Of a DNA stretch of 64,000 nucleotides, positions 48,015-57,733 are shown in pieces (the stretch's first letter is position 1; the number at the start of each line of letters is the position of its first letter). The notes beneath the pieces are model-generated. The model had not been told where the DNA came from and ran no database searches. It worked only from the letters and a program-made list of their open reading frames with translations. Source of the DNA: Sphingopyxis sp. PET50 (lineage in GTDB: Bacteria > Pseudomonadota > Alphaproteobacteria > Sphingomonadales > Sphingomonadaceae); NCBI RefSeq assembly GCF_025244705.1, contig NZ_CP104207.1:186001-250000 (forward strand). The letters are read 5' to 3'. A program made the position numbers and the translations under genes.

Positions 48015-49824
48015 AGAAGAATCGGCTGCCGCTGACGCTGGGCCTTTCGAGTGCTGCCGTGGCCGCCGCGCTGGTGCTGCCGGCGCTGGCGCAGGAATCG
48101 CTGCTGCCCGAAGGTTTCGGCAAGTCGGCTCCGGCGCCTGCGCCGAGCCCGTCGCCAACGCCCGCGCCTACCGCGACAGCCGGCGCCGTCGCCGACTCCC
48201 AAAGCGGCATCGGCCGCGCCGGCGGTCACGGCCACGCTGCCCGATACCGGCACCGCCGCGACCGATGCGGAGGAAGGCGGGGACGGCGAAGAGGTCGAAC
48301 CCGGGACGCTGAAATACGACCTGCCGCCGGGGGCGCGGCGCCTGCTCAGCCGCATTGGCCCGCTGACCCCCGAAACCGGCGGGCTGGCGCCCGACGCGTT
48401 CGGCGTGCGCGGCCAATATGCGGCCGAGATCATGCGCGCGACGCGCGGGCCGCTCGCCTCGCGCTGGGGCGCGATCCTGCTGCGGCGCTCGCTTGCCTCG
48501 GCGATCGACACGCCCGCGACGATCAACGGTGCCGACCTTGCCGCGGCGCGCGCCGGGCTGTTGCTGCGCATGGGCGAGGCGAATGTCGCACGCTCGATCG
48601 TCCAGTCGGTCGATTATGACCGCGCGAGCCCGCGGCTGGTGCAGACCGCGCAGCAGGTGTTTCTCGCCAACGCCGATCCTGCGGGGCTCTGCCCCTATGT
48701 TCCCGCCGGCCTGGCGCATGGCGACGAGCATAGCTGGCGGCTTGCCGCCGGGATCTGCTCCGGGCTGTCGGGCGATTCCGGCCCGGCCGGATGGGCGATG
48801 AGCCGGGTGCGGTCGAGCGGAAAGATCGCGAATTTCGACATTTTGCTCGCCGAACGCGTGCTCGGCGCGAGCGGCAGCCGGCGGCCGTTCGATCACCATC
48901 CAGTGGGACAGGATCGACCGGCTGACGAGCTGGCGCTTCGGCATGGCGACCGCGACCGCGACGCCGATCCCCGCCGAACTCCGCCGGGGCGAAGATCCGG
49001 CGATGCGCGCCTGGACCGTGCTGGCGCCGATGAGCGAGATGACCGACCGTATCGCGGCGGCGCCCGATGCCGCGGCGCGCGGCGTGCTGTCGAGCGAGGC
49101 CTATGTCTCGCTGCTCAGCGCCGCGGCGAGCGAGGAGGAGGCGCCCGAAAGCCTGGCCGCGCAGATCGATCTGCTGCGCACGGCGTTCGGCGGCGCGACC
49201 GGTGCCGAGCGTTACGCCGCCATGGAAAGCCTGTGGGGCGGTGGCAGCAATCCGATCGACCGTTATGCGGCGATGGTCGCCACCGCGCGTGCCGCGGCGG
49301 CGCTGCCGGTCGGGACCGACGTCGGCGACGATCCGTGGCAGCTGATCGGATCGATGCTCGCGGGCGGGTACGACAATCGCGCGGTCGACTGGGTGCCGAC
49401 GGTCAATGTCGGTAGCCGCGCGTGGGGCGTGCTGGCGGTCGGCTCGCCGCGCCCGCTCAACGGGATCGGCGCGAGCGCTGTGTCGAATTTTTCGGGCGAC
49501 GACGACAGCGCCGACTATCAGCGCAGCAAGCTGCTCCTCGCGGGTCTTGCCGGGCTCGGCCGCATCGACGGCGGGCAGGCGGCGTCGGCGGCGAGCAACC
49601 TCGACATCAACCTCGGCAAGCAGACGCGCTGGACGCGCGCGATTTCGGAAGCCGCGCGGCGCGGCGAGCCGGGCATGGTCGCACTGCTCGCGGCGGCGGG
49701 GATGCAGGGCGACTGGTCGACGATGCCGCCCCATCATCTGTATCATATCGTCAAGGCGCTGCGCGAGGTGGGGCTGGCTTCGGAGGCGCGGATGATCGCG
49801 GCCGAGGCGCTGGTCCGGGTCTGA
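48011..49824 (+). CDS. Large exported protein of unknown function, read across two frame changes
   Basis: Corrected length is about 604 residues. It has a signal peptide (KKNRLPLTLGLSSAAVAAAL then VLPALAQ), a long Pro/Ala/Thr-rich linker (residues about 35-75) and an all-helical remainder. The remainder includes PGTLKYDLPPGARRLLSRIG, SIVQSVDYDRASPRLVQTAQ and YRQSKLLL-like segments. Single extra bases near 48195 and 48880 must be removed. I recognise no family. It lies between aroK and xerD/accA, and the helical repeats could be scaffold-like. Confidence 0.7.
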
Positions 49825-49825
49825 G

Positions 49826-50745
49826 GTGCGCGACCGCGACGCCGCGCTGATCGACCGCTTCCTCGAAATGATGGCCGCCGAACGCGGCGCGGCGCGCAAC
49901 ACGCTCGCCGCCTATCGGCGCGATCTGGAACAGGCGGCGGGACTGGTCGCGCGCGGCTTGGCGGATGCCGATACCGACGCGCTGCGCCAGGTCATGGCCG
50001 GATATCAATCGCTCGCGGCGAGCAGCGCGGCGCGCAAGCTGTCGGCGCTGCGGCAGTTCTACGCCTTCCTCCGCGACGAGGGCGAACGCGCCGACGATCC
50101 CGCGCAGGCGCTGGCGCGGCCGGCGACGCGGCGCCCGCTGCCGCGCATCCTGACCCACGACGACGTCGAGCGGCTGTTCGCGCAGGCGGGCGCGGAGGCG
50201 TCGGGCGCCGCGCCCCCGGCGGCGGCGGTGCGGATGCTGCTGCTGATCGAACTGCTGTACGGATCGGGCCTGCGCGCGAGCGAACTGGTGTCGCTGCCGC
50301 GCCGTGCGGTTGCGGGCGAACGGCAATATCTGATCATTCGCGGCAAGGGCGACAAGGAACGGCTGGCGCCGCTCTCGGACCGCGCACGAGGGGCGCTCGA
50401 TCGCTGGCTACCGCTCGTCGTCGAGGGATCGCCCTGGCTCTTTCCTTCGGGCAAAAGCCATATCTCGCGCGTCCGCCTGTTCCAGATGCTGCGCGATCTT
50501 GCCGGCCGCGCGGGCATCGACCCGGCAGCGGTCAGCCCGCATGTGCTGCGCCATGCCTTTGCCACGCACCTGCTCGAAGGCGGGGCCGATCTGCGCGCGC
50601 TGCAACTGATGCTCGGCCATGCCGATATCGCGACGACGGAAATCTACACCCATATCGACAGCCGCAGCGGCTGGTCGAACTGGTCAACCGGCGGCATCCG
50701 CTGGCGCGGATGGACGGCGTTGACCTGACGCCGCCTTCGGCCTAG
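49826..50745 (+). CDS. xerD: Tyrosine recombinase XerD/XerC, read across one frame change
   Basis: Xer recombinases resolve chromosome dimers at dif. The GTG start follows the previous stop by one base. The SAM-like DNA-binding domain (about residues 1-90) is followed by the catalytic domain. Its residues are Arg in LLYGSGLRASELVSLPRR, Lys in IRGKGDKERLAPL, His-x-x-Arg in SPHVLRHAFATHLLEGGADL, His in LQLMLGHADIATTEIYTH, and the nucleophile Tyr in TEIYTHID. A frame change near 50670 disturbs only the tail; the corrected end reads RLVELVNRRHPLARMDGVDL. XerD rather than XerC is suggested by the pairing with accA, not proven. Confidence 0.85.
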
Positions 50746-50756
50746 CGACTGCCCGC

Positions 50757-51704
50757 ATGACAGCCTTTCTGGACTTCGAAAAACAGGTCGCGGCGCTCGA
50801 TCGCCAGATTGCCGAACTGCGCGAGATGGGCGACGATCCGACGCTCAATATCGAAGGGGATATCGCCCGGCTCGAGGACAAATCCTCCAAGATGCTGCGC
50901 GACATCTATGCCAAGCTGACGCCGTGGCAGAAGACGCAGGTCGCGCGCCATCCCGACCGGCCGCATTTCAAACATTATGTCGCGGGGCTGTTCGACGACT
51001 GGATGCCGCTGGCCGACGATCGCAATTTCGGCGACGATCAGGCGATCCTCGGCGGCCTCGCGCGGTTTCGCGGGCGCCGCGTGATGGTGATCGGGCACGA
51101 GAAGGGCGACGACATCCCGTCGCGGATGAAGCATAATTTCGGCATGGCGAAGCCCGAGGGCTATCGAAAGGCGATCCGCCTGATGCAGCTCGCCGACCGC
51201 TTCGGGCTGCCGGTGGTGTCGCTGGTCGATACGTCGGGCGCCTTTCCGGGCATCCAGGCCGAGGAGCGCGGGCAGGCCGAGGCGATCGCGCGATCGACCG
51301 AGCAGTGTCTGGCCTTGGGCGTGCCGATGGTCGCGACGATCGTCGGCGAGGGCGGGTCGGGCGGCGCGATCGCGATCGCGGCGGCGAACCGCGTGCTGAT
51401 GTTCGAACATGCGGTCTATTCGGTGATTTCGCCCGAGGGCTGTGCCTCGATCCTGTGGCGCACCGCCGACAAGGCGGCCGACGCCGCGGCGGCGATGAAG
51501 ATGACGCCGGAGGATCTGCTGGCGCTGAAGATCATCGACCGCATCGTGCCCGAACCCGTCGGCGGCGCGCACCGCGCGCCCGAGATCGCGATCAAGGCGC
51601 TGGGCGATGCGATCGCGCAGGAACTCGACGCGCTGTCGGGCCTGTCGCGCGAGGCGATCCTCGCCGCGCGCGAGGAGAAATTCCTCGCGATGGGCCGCGC
51701 CTGA
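50757..51704 (+). CDS. accA: Acetyl-CoA carboxylase carboxyltransferase subunit alpha
   Basis: AccA with AccD transfers carboxyl from biotin to acetyl-CoA, the first step of fatty-acid synthesis. The 315-residue protein begins MTAFLDFEKQVAALDRQIAE, and has RMKHNFGMAKPEGYRKAIRL, VSLVDTSGAFPGIQAEERGQ, TIVGEGGSGGAIAIAAANRV and YSVISPEGCASILW. All are characteristic. The frame is intact. accD is not in the window. Confidence 0.96.
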   Translation: MTAFLDFEKQVAALDRQIAELREMGDDPTLNIEGDIARLEDKSSKMLRDIYAKLTPWQKTQVARHPDRPHFKHYVAGLFDDWMPLADDRNFGDDQAILGGLARFRGRRVMVIGHEKGDDIPSRMKHNFGMAKPEGYRKAIRLMQLADRFGLPVVSLVDTSGAFPGIQAEERGQAEAIARSTEQCLALGVPMVATIVGEGGSGGAIAIAAANRVLMFEHAVYSVISPEGCASILWRTADKAADAAAAMKMTPEDLLALKIIDRIVPEPVGGAHRAPEIAIKALGDAIAQELDALSGLSREAILAAREEKFLAMGRA

Positions 51705-51839
51705 CCCCCCTATCCGCCGGAACCCGATCGCGGGGCCGACGTTTTTTCTGTCAACCGCATGAGCCGGATGTTCATGGCGCGTCTTGTCGTGCCCGGATAT
51801 AGGCTATGTGGACAGAAGAGGACCAAGGGAGGCAAGACT

Positions 51840-53329
51840 ATGGCCCGGACGAAATTGGCGATAGCGGCGCTGCTGGCGGCGGCGGTGACCGCCGGCAGGG
51901 TTGCCGACGCCAAGACCAAGACGATCAAGACCGCGACCGCGATCACTGCCAGCGAGCGCAAGCAGGGCGCCGAGGCGCATCCCGAGCTGGTGCAGGAGTT
52001 CGGCGGCAGCTACGACGGGCCGCAGGCGGCCTATGTCGGGCGCGTCGGTCAGAATATCGCGGTGCAGTCGGGCCTGTCGAACGCGCGCAGCGACTTTACC
52101 GTCACCCTGCTCAATTCGCCGGTGAACAACGCCTTCGCGATTCCCGGCGGCTATATCTATGTCACGCGCCAGCTGATGGCGCTGATGAACGACGAGGCGG
52201 AACTCGCCGGCGTGCTGGGGCACGAGGTCGGCCATGTCGCCGCGCAGCACAGCAAGAAGCGCCAGTCGGCGGCGACGCGCAACGCCGTGCTGGGGGTACT
52301 CGTTGGCGTGCTCGGCGGCGCGATCGGCGACAATGGCGGATTGCTCGGCGGGCTCGGCGGGTTGCTCCAGAACAATGCGATGCAGGTGGCGCAGCTTGCG
52401 ACGCTCGGCTTCTCGCGCGGGCAGGAGCTGGAGGCCGACCAACTCGGCGTGCAATATCTGCGCCGCGCGGGTTACGACCCGCAGGCGCTGTCGACGGTGC
52501 TCGCCAGCCTGGCCAATCAGACCAATCTCGAGGCGCGCCTGTCGGGCGGCGACGCGCGGGCGCTGCCCGAATGGGCGAGCACCCACCCCGACCCCGCCTC
52601 GCGCGTGCGCAACGCGCAGGCGCTGGCGACGAGCGCCGGGGCCGGCGGGGTGCGTAATGCCGAAGCCTTCCTGACCGCGGTCGACGGCGTCCTCTATGGC
52701 GACGATCCGGCGCAGGGCGTGGTCGAAGGCCAGGAGTTCCTCCATCCCGATCTTCGGCTCAAATTTTCGGTCCCGACCGGCTATGGAATGCAGAATGGCA
52801 CGACCGCTGTGTCGGTCAGCGGCAGCGGCGGGCAGGCGCAGTTCACCACCGCCGCCTATAATGGCGACATGAACGCCTATATCGCCGCGGCGTTCAAGGC
52901 GGTGGCGGGCAACACGTCGCTGTCGCCAGGCAGCATCCAGCGCACGACGGTCAACGGCATCCCGGCCTATTATTCGACGGCGCGCGCGAACACCCAGTCG
53001 GGCGCGGTCGACGTCACCGTTTTCGCCTATGAATTTTCGCGGACCAGCGCCTTTCACTTCGTCGCGCTGACCAAGGCGGGCGGAGGCAGCGTGTTCAACC
53101 CGATGTACAGCAGCGTCCGGCGGCTGAGCACGGCCGAGGCGGCGGCGATCAGGCCGCGGCGGGTCGATGTGGTGACGGTGGCGCGCGGCGACACGGTGGC
53201 GACGCTGGCGCGGCGCATGGCCTACAGCAATTATCAGACCGAGCGATTCCAGGTGCTCAATCGCCTGAGCGCGACGAGCGGCTCTCGCCGGGGCAGAAGG
53301 TCAAGATCGTGGTCTACGCCAGCCGCTGA
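51840..53329 (+). CDS. Periplasmic M48-family metalloprotease with a LysM-like tail, read across one frame change
   Basis: Corrected length is about 496 residues. The zinc site HExxH lies in AGVLGHEVGHVAAQHSKK (about residue 125), with the third ligand in SRGQELEADQLGVQY. An extended domain follows, and a LysM-like module (VTVARGDTVATLARRMAYSN) closes the protein. The ATG at 51840 has a GGGAGG site and opens a signal peptide. The tail after 53280 needs one missing base to read LSPGQKVKIVVYASR. BepA/YfgC-type proteins repair or degrade outer-membrane proteins. A terminator follows. Confidence 0.88.
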
Positions 53330-53355
53330 GCGGCATTGGCATCGGGATAACGGAA

Positions 53356-53385
53356 AAAGGGCGGTGGATCGCTCCACCGCCCTTT
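53356..53385. terminator. Bidirectional rho-independent terminator
   Basis: A perfect 13-bp stem, AAAGGGCGGTGGA with TCCACCGCCCTTT, closes on a TCGC tetraloop. A-rich sequence precedes it and T-rich sequence follows. It lies between the converging M48 protease and Flp pilin genes and can serve both. Confidence 0.92.
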
Positions 53386-53433
53386 CCTGTCCGTCCTTCG
53401 CCCGCCATGGCGAGCGAAGAGGTTCGTCGACGA

Positions 53434-53601
53434 TTAGCCGTCCTTCAGGGCGGTATCGACGTTGTTGAAGGTGTTGCTGACGCTGTCGCCAACGGCGCCC
53501 ATCGCGGTGATGCCGGCGACGGCGATGAGAGCGGCGATCAGGCCGTATTCGATGGCGGTCGCGGCCTTGGTGTCGCGAACGAGCTTCTTGATGAACTTCA
53601 T
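53434..53601 (-). CDS. Flp/Fap-type type IVb pilin, first copy
   Basis: This 55-residue prepilin-like protein begins MKFIKKLVRDTKAATAIEYG. The leader and the AIEYGLIAALIAVAGITAMG hydrophobic helix are characteristic of Flp pilins processed by a TadV-type peptidase, with the mature N-terminus after the AAT. It has a strong AGGAGACC site. No tad assembly genes are nearby. A related gene lies 138 bases upstream. Confidence 0.9.
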   Translation of the reverse strand: MKFIKKLVRDTKAATAIEYGLIAALIAVAGITAMGAVGDSVSNTFNNVDTALKDG

Positions 53602-53629
53602 GTCTGGTCTCCTGATGATTCACTTACCC

Positions 53630-53654
53630 TGTTGACGGTCTGGTCGGGTCAACA
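53630..53654 (-). promoter_or_regulatory. Inverted repeat in the leader of the first pilin gene
   Basis: TGTTGAC (53630-53636) and GTCAACA (53648-53654) form perfect seven-base arms around 11 bases, 29 bases upstream of the pilin ATG. It could be an operator or a leader hairpin. Confidence 0.4.
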
Positions 53655-53739
53655 ACGGTGGTTCTAGTTTGAATTGGTTTTGAATTTCTTAATGCGCCGG
53701 TCGCGTCCGTGAGGGTTTCGAGTCCCATAAATGGACAGG

Positions 53740-53910
53740 CTACATCGCATCCGTTGCGGCCGAAGAAACATTGTTCCACATGCCGATGGTCGATTTGCCA
53801 ACTGACGTTATAGCTCCCATCGCGGCGATGAAGATCAGCGCGAGGATCAGTCCATATTCGACGGCCGTCGCGGCTTTGGTCGACCGTAGCAACCTGGCCA
53901 TATTGGTCAT
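53740..53910 (-). CDS. Flp/Fap-type type IVb pilin, second copy
   Basis: This 56-residue protein starts MTNMARLLRSTKAATAVEYG and continues LILALIFIAAMGAITSVGKS. It has the same leader and hydrophobic helix as the first copy but a different C-terminus (TIGMWNNVSSAATDAM). The pair is arranged head to tail on the minus strand. Divergence of the tails suggests separate structural roles. Confidence 0.9.
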   Translation of the reverse strand: MTNMARLLRSTKAATAVEYGLILALIFIAAMGAITSVGKSTIGMWNNVSSAATDAM

Positions 53911-54121
53911 TGTTCTGCCCCTGCCTATTGCCCAGGGCCAGAGTCCTCGGAATCGTCCGGCCGATCGTTCCTGGCCCGTGTTTCGCGCTCCGCGGCACTG
54001 GTCCGTGCCCCATTGCGCCGTTGCCCTGAACAAAACTGTGTCTAACCTCAGCCGTGCAATTCGGGGATTCTGGTCCTAGAGTTCCCGAGGCTTCCGGATT
54101 TCGCATATCAGGGTTAACAAT

Positions 54122-54550
54122 TTGTCCTCGTCTGTACCGATAAAAACCCCCGAAAACTGTCTCATTGTGGTCGCCGCCGCGCTCGTCGACCGCGACGGCC
54201 GCGTGCTCGTCCAGCAGCGGCCCGAAGGCACGTCGATGGCCGGTCTGTGGGAATTTCCGGGCGGCAAGATCGAACCCGGCGAAACCCCCGAAGCCGCACT
54301 GATCCGCGAACTCGCCGAGGAGTTGGGGATCGTGGTCGATCATGCCTGTCTGGCGCCCGCCTGTTTCGCGAGCGAACCGCTCGGCGACCGGCATCTGCTG
54401 CTGCTCGTCTATGCACTGCGCAAATGGCGGGGCGTGCCCGAGGCACGGCATGCCACCGCGCTGCGCTGGGTGCGTCCGGTCGAGCTTTACGGCCTCGACA
54501 TGCCGCCCGCCGACCGGCCGCTCATCGGGCTGCTGCAGGCTTTGCTTTAG
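54122..54550 (+). CDS. mutT: MutT-type 8-oxo-dGTP diphosphatase
   Basis: This 142-residue Nudix hydrolase removes oxidised dGTP from the nucleotide pool. The Nudix box GGKIEPGETPEAALIREL then AEELGI is complete. WEFPGGKIEPG and the LRWVRPVEL stretch are typical of MutT. The start is a TTG at 54122 and may be slightly further downstream. Its 3' end overlaps the converging methyltransferase gene by four bases. Confidence 0.92.
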   Translation: MSSSVPIKTPENCLIVVAAALVDRDGRVLVQQRPEGTSMAGLWEFPGGKIEPGETPEAALIRELAEELGIVVDHACLAPACFASEPLGDRHLLLLVYALRKWRGVPEARHATALRWVRPVELYGLDMPPADRPLIGLLQALL

Positions 54551-55398
54551 CCTTTTGGTTTCAGCGCCGCGGCGAGCGATGCCGTGCCGCTGCCGCGCCG
54601 GGCGGGCCTGGGCTGGTCGGGATGCGGTGCCCAGCCGCTGAAATGAATGATGCGGATCGTTTCGGCGACGCGGCCGTCGGGATCGGCCTGTGCCGCGAAG
54701 GCGAGCGCGATCCGTGCCGTCTCCTCGCGGGTCAGCGGGGGCGGGGCGGGCGAGAGGCGGCTCGACAGGCCCGCCGCGCGAAGGTCGCGGACCAGCGCGA
54801 ACCAGTCGCCATACCGCACCGTCAGATCGTCGACATCGGCCACCGGCATGGTGAAGCCCGTCCGCTGAAGCAGGTTACCCGTCGCGGCGAGATCGATCTG
54901 GGGATGCATCCGGGCGATTGGCCGCACGCCGTCGGTCATCACCGCGCGCCGCAGCCGGCCAAGGCTGCCGTCGCCGACGAAGGCGCCGAGCAGCAGGCCG
55001 TCGGGGGCGAGCAAGGCGCGCAGGCGGACGAGCGCGCCGGGCACGTCGTTGACGCTGTCGAGCCCGCCGGGCCAGACGATCAGGTCGAAACTGGCAAAGG
55101 GCAGGTCGATCGTATCGGCCTCGCCCGCGATCGCTCCCGTCGCGGCGGCGAGGCCCGGACCGGCCTCGAGGATCTTCACATCGCGACCGATGCCGCGCAG
55201 ACGGTCGGCAAGCGCCGCGTCATGCGCGCCGATGAGCAGGATGCGCGGAAAATCGCGCGTCACCATCGACAGCCGGTCGAGCAGGGTTTCGGCGATGATC
55301 GGCGCGAGGAAATTGGCGCCGGCGGGCAGCCGCGCCAGCCGGTCGCGCTGGGCGCGGTGGCGGGCGGACGAGAAAAGCGAAGGCGGCTGCTGCGACAT
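54547..55398 (-). CDS. SAM-dependent methyltransferase, NDUFAF5/BioC-like
   Basis: The protein is about 283 residues. It starts SQQPPSLFSSARHRAQRDRL, a typical beginning for the alphaproteobacterial group related to NDUFAF5. It has a SAM-binding glycine region (RILLIGAHDAALADRLRGIG), the acidic motif VKILEAGPGL and DLIVWPGGLDSVNDVPGALV. An alternative ATG at 55443 overlaps the comF start; I prefer the internal one at 55398. The substrate is unknown. The gene is divergent from comF, a conserved arrangement. Confidence 0.82.
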   Translation of the reverse strand: MSQQPPSLFSSARHRAQRDRLARLPAGANFLAPIIAETLLDRLSMVTRDFPRILLIGAHDAALADRLRGIGRDVKILEAGPGLAAATGAIAGEADTIDLPFASFDLIVWPGGLDSVNDVPGALVRLRALLAPDGLLLGAFVGDGSLGRLRRAVMTDGVRPIARMHPQIDLAATGNLLQRTGFTMPVADVDDLTVRYGDWFALVRDLRAAGLSSRLSPAPPPLTREETARIALAFAAQADPDGRVAETIRIIHFSGWAPHPDQPRPARRGSGTASLAAALKPKG

Positions 55399-55441
55399 GC
55401 GGCGCTTGTGCCGCCTCATGCGATGCTTCACAAGTTCGGAC

Positions 55442-56309
55442 ATGGGACGTGCGGCGGGGCAGGTCGAAAGCGGGGTGCCGGTGCGGGCGGCGGGGCTGAT
55501 GCGCGGCCTGCGCCGGGCGGGCCGGCTGGTCCTCGATTATGCGCTGCCGCCGCGCTGTCCCGCCTGCGGGGTCATCGTCGCCGACGACCGGCAGTTCTGC
55601 CTCGATTGCTGGCAGGGCCTCGAATTTCTCGATGGCCCCGCCTGCGCGCGCTGTTCGATCCCGCTGCTCGGCCGCCTTGCCCGATAGCGAGATGCAGTGC
55701 GGGGCCTGTCTCGCCAGTCCGCCGCCCTTCGACGGCGCGCCTGCGGCGGTGGCCTATGGCCCGGCGGCGCGTACCGTCGCGCTGCGGTTGAAATATGGAC
55801 GCCGGCTCGGTCACGCGCGCTTGATGGCGCGGCTGATGGCCCGGCCCTTGGAGCAACTGGCGGGGGATGGCCAGGCGCTGCTCGTCCCGGTTCCGCTTCA
55901 CCGCTGGCGTCTGTGGTCGCGCGGTTTCAACCAGGCGGCGCTGGTCGCCGACGAACTGACGCGGCTGACCGGCACCGCGCACGATCATCATCTGTTGCTG
56001 CGCGCCAGGCCGACCGCCTCGCTGCGCGGCAAGACCCGGCGCGAGCGCGAGCGGATCGTCGCGGGCGCCTTTGCGCTGGCAGATGATGCCAGGGCGAAAG
56101 CGGCGGGGCGTCATCTGATCCTGATCGACGATGTCCACGCCAGCGGTGCGACCCTGCGCGCCGCCGCCAGGGCGCTGCGGCGCAGCGGCGCGGCGCGCGT
56201 GTCGGCCCTGAGCTGGGCGCGCGTCGTCCCCGAAGCGCTGATGACGAGCAACATATTTGACTTTGCGTCGTTGGATTCCGATATCAATGACCAGATGATG
56301 ACAGGATAG
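55442..56309 (+). CDS. comF: ComF-family phosphoribosyltransferase-like protein, read across one frame change
   Basis: ComF proteins link DNA uptake with a phosphoribosyltransferase fold. The N-terminal Cys clusters (PPRCPACGVIVADDRQFCLD, CARCSIPLL) break at a premature stop at 55685 because of an extra G near 55670. After correction LPDSEMQCGACLASPPPFDG continues the zinc finger. The PRPP-binding motif is HLILIDDVHASGATLRAAAR, and RGFNQAALVADEL is family-specific. Corrected length is about 288 residues. Confidence 0.9.
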
Positions 56310-56313
56310 GCGC

Positions 56314-56574
56314 ATGCCCAGGATCGAAGTCTTTACGAAAATATTCTGCCCCTATTGCTCGCGCGCCAAGGCGCTGCTCGACCGCAAGGGGGCGGCGTAT
56401 CAGGAAATCGACGTGACGATGGACCGCGCCGGATTCGACGCGATGGTCGAGCGCGCGGGCGGCGGGCGCACGGTTCCGCAGATTTTCATCGACGGCAAGC
56501 ATATCGGCGGCAGCGACGATCTGGCCGCGCTCGACGCCCGCGGCGGGCTCGACCCGCTGCTGGGGATGGCCTGA
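56314..56574 (+). CDS. grxC: Glutaredoxin 3
   Basis: This 86-residue thioredoxin-fold protein has the dithiol active site CPYC in VFTKIFCPYCSRAKALLDRK, cis-Pro in GRTVPQIFIDGKHIGG and a glutathione-binding GGSDDLAAL. It reduces disulfides and glutathione adducts. It starts four bases after comF and ends three bases before the DUF1178 start, so the three genes are one operon. Confidence 0.95.
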   Translation: MPRIEVFTKIFCPYCSRAKALLDRKGAAYQEIDVTMDRAGFDAMVERAGGGRTVPQIFIDGKHIGGSDDLAALDARGGLDPLLGMA

Positions 56575-56577
56575 CCC

Positions 56578-57066
56578 TTGATCGTCTTCGACCTTTGCTG
56601 TGCCGCCGGTGATCACCGGTTCGAGGCCTGGTTCAACAGCAGCGACGGCTTTGCCGATCAGCAGGCACGGGGGCTGATCGCCTGTCCGGTCTGCGGCGAC
56701 AGCGATGTCGCGAAGGCGGTGATGGCGCCGCGCGTCGGGGCGAAGTCGAATCAGGGGACCGCTCCGTCGGCGCCCGTCGCGGTGCCGGCCGAGTCCATGA
56801 AGTCGCCCAAGGGCGGCGACATTTCGCCCGAACTGGTTCGCAAGGTGGTGGCCGGGATCGCGGCGCAACAGGCCGAGATGCTGCCGCAGTCGCGCTGGGT
56901 CGGCCGCGATTTCGCCGATGCGGCGCGCGCGATGCACGAGGGCCGCGCGAAGGAGGACCTGATCCACGGCCAGACCTCGCCCGAAGAGGCGCAGGCGCTG
57001 CGCGACGACGGGATCGCGGCGATGCCGCTGCTGGTGCCGTTCGTTCCGCCCGAAGCCGCGAATTGA
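56578..57066 (+). CDS. DUF1178-family protein
   Basis: This 162-residue protein starts at a TTG with MIVFDLCCAAGDHRFEAWFN, the family signature. A CPVCGDSDVAKAVMAPRVG zinc-knuckle-like region follows, then a helical C-terminus (GREDLIHGQ-type segment, AKEDLIHGQTSPEEAQALRD). Function is unknown. It is linked to grxC. Confidence 0.9.
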   Translation: MIVFDLCCAAGDHRFEAWFNSSDGFADQQARGLIACPVCGDSDVAKAVMAPRVGAKSNQGTAPSAPVAVPAESMKSPKGGDISPELVRKVVAGIAAQQAEMLPQSRWVGRDFADAARAMHEGRAKEDLIHGQTSPEEAQALRDDGIAAMPLLVPFVPPEAAN

Positions 57067-57116
57067 TCGCTGCCGATTGACGCTCTGCGCCCCGCACCGC
57101 TACACGGGCGCGCAGC

Positions 57117-57193
57117 GCACCCGTAGCTCAGCAGGATAGAGCATCAGATTCCTAATCTGGGGGCCACAGGTTCGAATCCTGTCGGGTGCACCA
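57117..57193 (+). tRNA. tRNA-Arg (anticodon CCT)
   Basis: The acceptor GCACCCG pairs with CGGGTGC; the 3' CCA is encoded. The anticodon loop TTCCTAA carries CCT inside the stem TCAGA/TCTGG, with a terminal wobble pair. The T-loop GGTTCGAATCC is normal. It reads AGG codons. Confidence 0.96.
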
Positions 57194-57733
57194 TTTTGCA
57201 CCAAGGTCGGGCACGAGAGGGTCGACGTCGGCCATGTCCTCATCGCGTCATGCACGCGCCCGAGGCGCCGGCCAACCCGCGTGGCGGCCCGGCGTCTGCG
57301 CACCGCCCATAGCGGCAACTCGTCTTGCGAAAGATTTTCTTCGTCGCAGAAACACCACGCGTGCATTGACGAATCCAATATCTATCTTTTAAGTAGAGAT
57401 TGTCGCTCGAAACTGGTCGAGACGGGCGACAGGCTCTCCCCTTCGACCCGCGGCTTTTGACCGGGAAGCAGCTTGCTCCGCGTTACCAACGGCTAAAGCG
57501 CGTGATGCTCGGGCGACAGCGCCAGGTGTTGCGTTCCCCCCATAAGGGGTATTGCGATGCATATCTGTACTAGCACCACCTAGATCATGGCCGATCCTGC
57601 GCGCGGGACAGCGGACGACCGCGTCCCCTCCGCGTAGCGGCGCTTTTCTTCATCCTGGCCGCGCCTCCCTTTCGCAAGGGCGTCATGCGGCTTTGCGTCC
57701 GGCGCCTGCGCGCGCCGCAGCGGCAGGTGAATC
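57194..57733. other. Gene-free region with a candidate promoter
   Basis: I see no convincing gene in this 540-base stretch. TTGACG (57366-57371) and TTAAGT (57389-57394), 17 bases apart in a relatively AT-rich patch, make a plausible sigma-70 promoter for the downstream operon. No integrase or attachment-site copy was found beside the tRNA. Confidence 0.45.

Noticed and set aside
57100..57378. Minus-strand ORF of 92 codons covering the tRNA-Arg gene
   Set aside because: The PDRIRTCGPQIRNLMLYPAE-type sequence is the antisense of a tRNA-Arg, a well-known false protein prediction.
57117..57733. Genomic island inserted at tRNA-Arg
   Set aside because: No integrase, no second copy of the tRNA 3' end beyond a trivial TGCACCA, and normal base composition in the following operon.
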